Source of the DNA: Frankia sp. QA3
Lineage (GTDB): Bacteria; Actinomycetota; Actinomycetes; Frankiales; Frankiaceae
Direction of reading: 5' to 3'
NCBI RefSeq assembly: GCF_000262465.1
Contig: NZ_CM001489.1
Location: 2,104,563 to 2,152,048 of the forward strand
DNA length: 47,486 nucleotides
The position numbers and the translations under genes are program-made. Within the stretch, counting starts at the first letter, position 1. Every line of letters begins with the position of its first letter. The notes under the pieces were generated by a model, which made no database searches, was not told where the DNA came from, and worked only from the letters and a program-made list of their open reading frames with translations. This document shows, piece by piece, positions 44,949 to 47,486 of this stretch.

Positions 44949-45890
44949 ATGGCGCGGCGGTCGCCGGTATCCCCTCCCGCGCCGGCCCCGGCGCCCGATC
45001 GCGCCCCGCCGGTCGGATTCCCAACGCCGACCCAAGTGGTCAATGCGGCGAAGGCCGTCCGGCTGAGGAAGCAGCTGGCCGCCCAGCCGCCCTCGATGGT
45101 GAACCTGGTCAAGCTGGCCGGCGTCTCGCTGGACAAACACGGACTCGGCGATCACCGGGCGCGCGTGGCGCTGTGCCTCTACATCTCGGCCTCGATGGGC
45201 AGGCTCTACCGGAGCGGCAAGGTCCAGGAGCTGTGTGAGCGGGTTCTCGGCCTGGCGGTCCAGCTCGACGACGACGGCAGGTGCGACGTCTTCACCTTCG
45301 GCACCGGCGGGTACGAGGAGGGCCCGATAGACCTGCGCAACTATCACGGTTGGGTCGAGAGTCTCGTCCGCCGCCGGCGTCTGGAAGGCGGAACGCATTA
45401 CAACAAGGCGATGAGAGCCGTGCGCGAGCACTATTTGCCCGAGGGCCGCGGCAAGAAGCGAACATCGCCCCGTCCGGACAGTCGTCCGGTCTATGTCATG
45501 TTTGTCACCGACGGCCACACCAGCGACAAGAACGGCACTCGGGACCAGGTCGCCTGGTCGTCCTACGAACCGCTGTTCTGGCAATTCATGGCGATCGGCC
45601 AGGCCCGACGCCCGAGCGGGGCCAGCGCCCCGCCATCGCCGCGCCCGAAAACCCTGTTCGGTGCGGGACGCGGTGGTCTCATGGCCCGCCTCGCGGCGGC
45701 GATCCAGATGGACTTCTCTTTCCTGGAGGAGCTCGACGAGATGGGCGGCCGCTATCTCGACAATGCCAGCTTCTTTTCCGTGGCCGACCCGGCGGAGCTC
45801 ACCAACGAGCAGCTCTACGAGTTGATGATGACGGAGTACCCGAGCTGGCTCAGGCAGGCCACGGAGAGGAATCTGATCAACGGCTCCTGA
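44949..45890 (+). CDS. VWA-domain protein, TerF/TerY-like, with altered MIDAS
   Basis: A protein of 313 residues from ATG 44949 (AAAGGA upstream). A Pro-rich start is followed by a helical segment (VNLVKLAGVSLDKHGLGDHR) and a von Willebrand A fold: RVALCLYISASMG, DVFTFGTGGYEEG, RLEGGTHYNKAMRAVREHYL and VYVMFVTDGHTSD. In relatives the first motif is LDxSxSM. Here the metal-binding Asp is Tyr (LYISAS), while the Thr of GGTHYNKAM and the Asp of TDGHTSD are kept. The family is associated with tellurium-resistance-like stress gene clusters, but no such partners are adjacent. It diverges from the decayed excisionase. Confidence 0.87.
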   Translation: MARRSPVSPPAPAPAPDRAPPVGFPTPTQVVNAAKAVRLRKQLAAQPPSMVNLVKLAGVSLDKHGLGDHRARVALCLYISASMGRLYRSGKVQELCERVLGLAVQLDDDGRCDVFTFGTGGYEEGPIDLRNYHGWVESLVRRRRLEGGTHYNKAMRAVREHYLPEGRGKKRTSPRPDSRPVYVMFVTDGHTSDKNGTRDQVAWSSYEPLFWQFMAIGQARRPSGASAPPSPRPKTLFGAGRGGLMARLAAAIQMDFSFLEELDEMGGRYLDNASFFSVADPAELTNEQLYELMMTEYPSWLRQATERNLINGS

Positions 45891-46675
45891 GCGCAGCGAC
45901 CGGTTGTTCTCATGGGCCGCGTCCACGGTCGCACGGCCCGCCGCGAGGTCCGCGACGAGCTCGCCAACCGCCGAGGATCACAGCGACGTCGCGTGATGCG
46001 GACAGTCTGGGTGGATCGCTGCTGTGTTCAGCCCACCCACCGACCACGCGAGACGGGAAAGTGGGTCGTTCGAGCGGCGGATAACACGCACGGTCTTAAG
46101 GGTTACGCTTGGCAATCGATCACTCGGTCGGAAAACGCTCCGACAAGCTATGCCAACCTCAGGGCCTCGACGGTAGCAGCCCCTCCCGCATGATCCAATT
46201 CGTTTTCCCGAAGCCCTGCGCCGACCTTCGGTAGCCGTCAGTGACGATCCCGCCACCGCAGCGACGGGAATTCGGGGGATTTGCGGCGACGAGCGGCAGC
46301 GGCGCTGGTAGGCCGATCCGCCGCTCGACCAGCGAGCCGAGGGCGACCGGAACCGCTGCGGCGGACCCACCGGGGCACCGCTCCCCGTTTCGTCGGTGCC
46401 TCATGCCGCTTTGGCCTCGGTTCCCACCGGCTGGTTCCGTTCGCACCCCCGTGACGCCCACGACGGCAGGCCTCCCGACGGGAGTCGACGGGTTGGCGCG
46501 ATGAGTGGTAGGTTGGGCCCGTTGCAGTTGTAGGTTCCTTGAACGTATGGACGCCCGCGGGTTTCGACTGCGGGCGTTTGTCGCGTTCCGGCCGGTTCGA
46601 CAGTGGGAGCGATCACCCCGCGGCACCCCGGCCGGCACCAGTCGGTCCGGTTCGGCTCCCACGAAGGAGAAGCAC
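45891..46675. other. Region between VWA gene and cold-shock gene
   Basis: About 785 bp with no convincing gene; a 93-codon frame at 45912-46193 has no recognisable feature. The last part, from roughly 46510, is probably the long 5' leader of the cold-shock gene. Confidence 0.45.
46552..46576 (+). promoter_or_regulatory. Hairpin in the cold-shock gene leader
   Basis: CGCCCGC (46552-46558) pairs with GCGGGCG (46570-46576), and TTTG follows. It is 100 bp upstream of the start codon. Long structured leaders that sense temperature are usual for cspA-type genes, so this stem may be a thermosensor or attenuator element. Confidence 0.5.
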
Positions 46676-46879
46676 ATGGCTCAGGGCACTGTTAAGTGGT
46701 TCAACGGCGAAAAGGGTTTCGGTTTCATCGCGCAGGACGGCGGCGGCCCGGACGTTTTCGTTCACTACTCGGCGATCGACAGCGCGGGCTTCCGCAGCCT
46801 GGACGAGAACCAGCGCGTGGAGTTCGACGTCACGCAGGGCCAGAAGGGCCCGCAGGCCGAGCACGTCCGCCCGGTCTGA
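46676..46879 (+). CDS. Cold-shock protein, CspA family
   Basis: A protein of 67 residues, exactly the family length. It begins [20 protein letters not shown] with RNP1 KGFGFI and continues with RNP2 VFVHYSAI. It is a single-stranded nucleic-acid-binding OB-fold that acts as an RNA chaperone. AAGGAGA lies seven bases before ATG 46676. It is monocistronic: a structured leader precedes it and a very strong hairpin follows at 46941-46975. Confidence 0.97.
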   Translation: MAQGTVKWFNGEKGFGFIAQDGGGPDVFVHYSAIDSAGFRSLDENQRVEFDVTQGQKGPQAEHVRPV

Positions 46880-46940
46880 CGCACGCCCGCCGGCGTCTGC
46901 GTCTCGGGTGCCTCAGCATTGATCGTTAGAAACACCTGAA

Positions 46941-46975
46941 CAGCTGCGCGGGTCGGTATCCGACCCGCGCAGCTG
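46941..46975 (+). terminator. Strong terminator hairpin, 16-bp perfect stem
   Basis: CAGCTGCGCGGGTCGG (46941-46956) and CCGACCCGCGCAGCTG (46960-46975) pair at every position around the loop TAT. It begins 62 bp after the cold-shock stop codon. There is only a short T-rich tail (TCGTTGTGT). It could end transcription from both sides. Confidence 0.8.
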
Positions 46976-47331
46976 TCGTTGTGTCGGCGGTACGCCGCAC
47001 AGGCCATGATCGCGACGAGTCCGGGGAAGCGTCAGACGGAACCGTCCGCACAGCGCTGCGCGCCGCCTGCCACTCCCCGAGCCCGCCCAGCTGGACGGCG
47101 TTGGACACGGAGCGCAGGTGTGGGATGGCGTCAGCGCCTGACATGGGCGGCCCGGGCCCGTGGCGGGGGGCTGTCGGATCGGTGAGACGCCGGCGACGGT
47201 GGACGGCCGAAACTGGGGCGGCTCCCTACCGAGCTCATGCGCTGCGATCGGTCCCACCCGGCGCGTTGGCAGATGACGCAAAGCTGACATCCCGGCCACG
47301 GAACGACGCGGATCGCCTAAGATCACCGAAT
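46976..47331. other. Intergenic region at the right edge
   Basis: No gene is recognisable between the hairpin and the ATG at 47332. It probably contains the promoter of the partial gene that follows. Confidence 0.4.
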
Positions 47332-47486
47332 ATGACCGCGGTGGGCACGCCGTCGCTTCCCTCCACCCCGTCGGCGCCGGCCACGGCCGCGCCGCCTCCG
47401 TCCGCCGCCCGCGGCGTGGTGGGCACGGCCGCCGGGGGCGCCGGCCGTGTGGCCGGCTCTTCGGAAACGGGCGGCGGATCGGAAAC
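47332..47486 (+). CDS. Partial open frame running off the window
   Basis: From ATG 47332 the frame stays open to the end of the window. It reads MTAVGTPSLPSTPSAPATAA and continues Pro/Ala/Gly-rich, like the disordered start of many actinobacterial proteins. There is no domain in the visible 51 codons and no clear ribosome site, so its identity is unknown. Confidence 0.35.
   Translation, partial: MTAVGTPSLPSTPSAPATAAPPPSAARGVVGTAAGGAGRVAGSSETGGGSE

Noticed and set aside
45912..46193. 93-codon open frame after the VWA gene
   Set aside because: No ribosome site, no domain and a Arg-rich start; not supported as a gene.
1..47486. CRISPR arrays, tRNA and rRNA genes
   Set aside because: The repeats seen are head-to-tail without spacers, and no cloverleaf or rRNA-like segment was recognised on either strand by eye.

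Overview
The window is very GC-rich DNA typical of a high-GC actinomycete. The mix of a PASTA serine/threonine kinase, a 7Fe ferredoxin, an AccD-type carboxylase subunit, many TetR and LysR regulators and a heavy load of decayed mobile DNA fits a Frankia-like soil or plant-associated actinomycete. The genus is an inference; there is no rRNA or other phylogenetic marker here.

Left part (1-11 kb): an Lrp/AsnC regulator diverges from a two-gene DUF35 OB-fold/thiolase pair. Then come a TetR regulator divergent from a short-chain dehydrogenase, a PASTA kinase on the minus strand, a second TetR divergent from a zinc alcohol dehydrogenase, and a 7Fe ferredoxin. Both TetR intergenic regions hold clear inverted repeats.

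Middle-left (11-21 kb): a mosaic of decay and repair. It holds a broken IS5-type transposase, a remnant of a Hint-domain (polymorphic-toxin type) protein, a PRISE-type reductase divergent from a LysR regulator, the C-terminal stump of an MMPL transporter, and an intact acyl-CoA carboxylase beta subunit. Next is a scar made of three fused fragments: a TPR/NTPase-type protein, a partial copy of a thioesterase gene, and the tail of an IS630 transposase. The scar abuts an SsuD-like flavin monooxygenase gene that follows an intact type II thioesterase.

Centre (21.5-35.3 kb): the most coherent system is a minus-strand operon of nine or ten genes that looks devoted to organosulfur uptake and use. 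In transcription order it encodes an alpha/beta hydrolase, an SsuD-like LLM monooxygenase, a DszC/SfnB-like acyl-CoA-dehydrogenase-fold oxidoreductase, a family-5 solute-binding lipoprotein, two permeases, a double ATPase, a 636-residue fusion of a ketopantoate-reductase-like domain to a tandem rhodanese (mercaptopyruvate sulfurtransferase type), a GlcD-like FAD oxidase, and possibly an MFS exporter. Three junctions are 4-bp ATGA/GTGA overlaps. A LysR gene with an ATC-N9-GAT site lies upstream on the other strand and may control it.

Right part (36-47.5 kb): a GAF-EAL c-di-GMP phosphodiesterase whose start codon sits inside a perfect 22-bp palindrome, a GntR/FCD regulator, another IS5-like scar, and a TetR regulator followed by an acyl-CoA dehydrogenase interrupted by a single TGA. 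Then come a heavily mutated excisionase-integrase pair from a lost integrative element, a VWA-domain protein with an altered MIDAS motif, and a cold-shock protein followed by a 16-bp-stem hairpin.

Across the window there are several short tandem repeats. Three are independent 15-bp minisatellites, and two of these lie in frame inside coding sequence as pentapeptide repeats.
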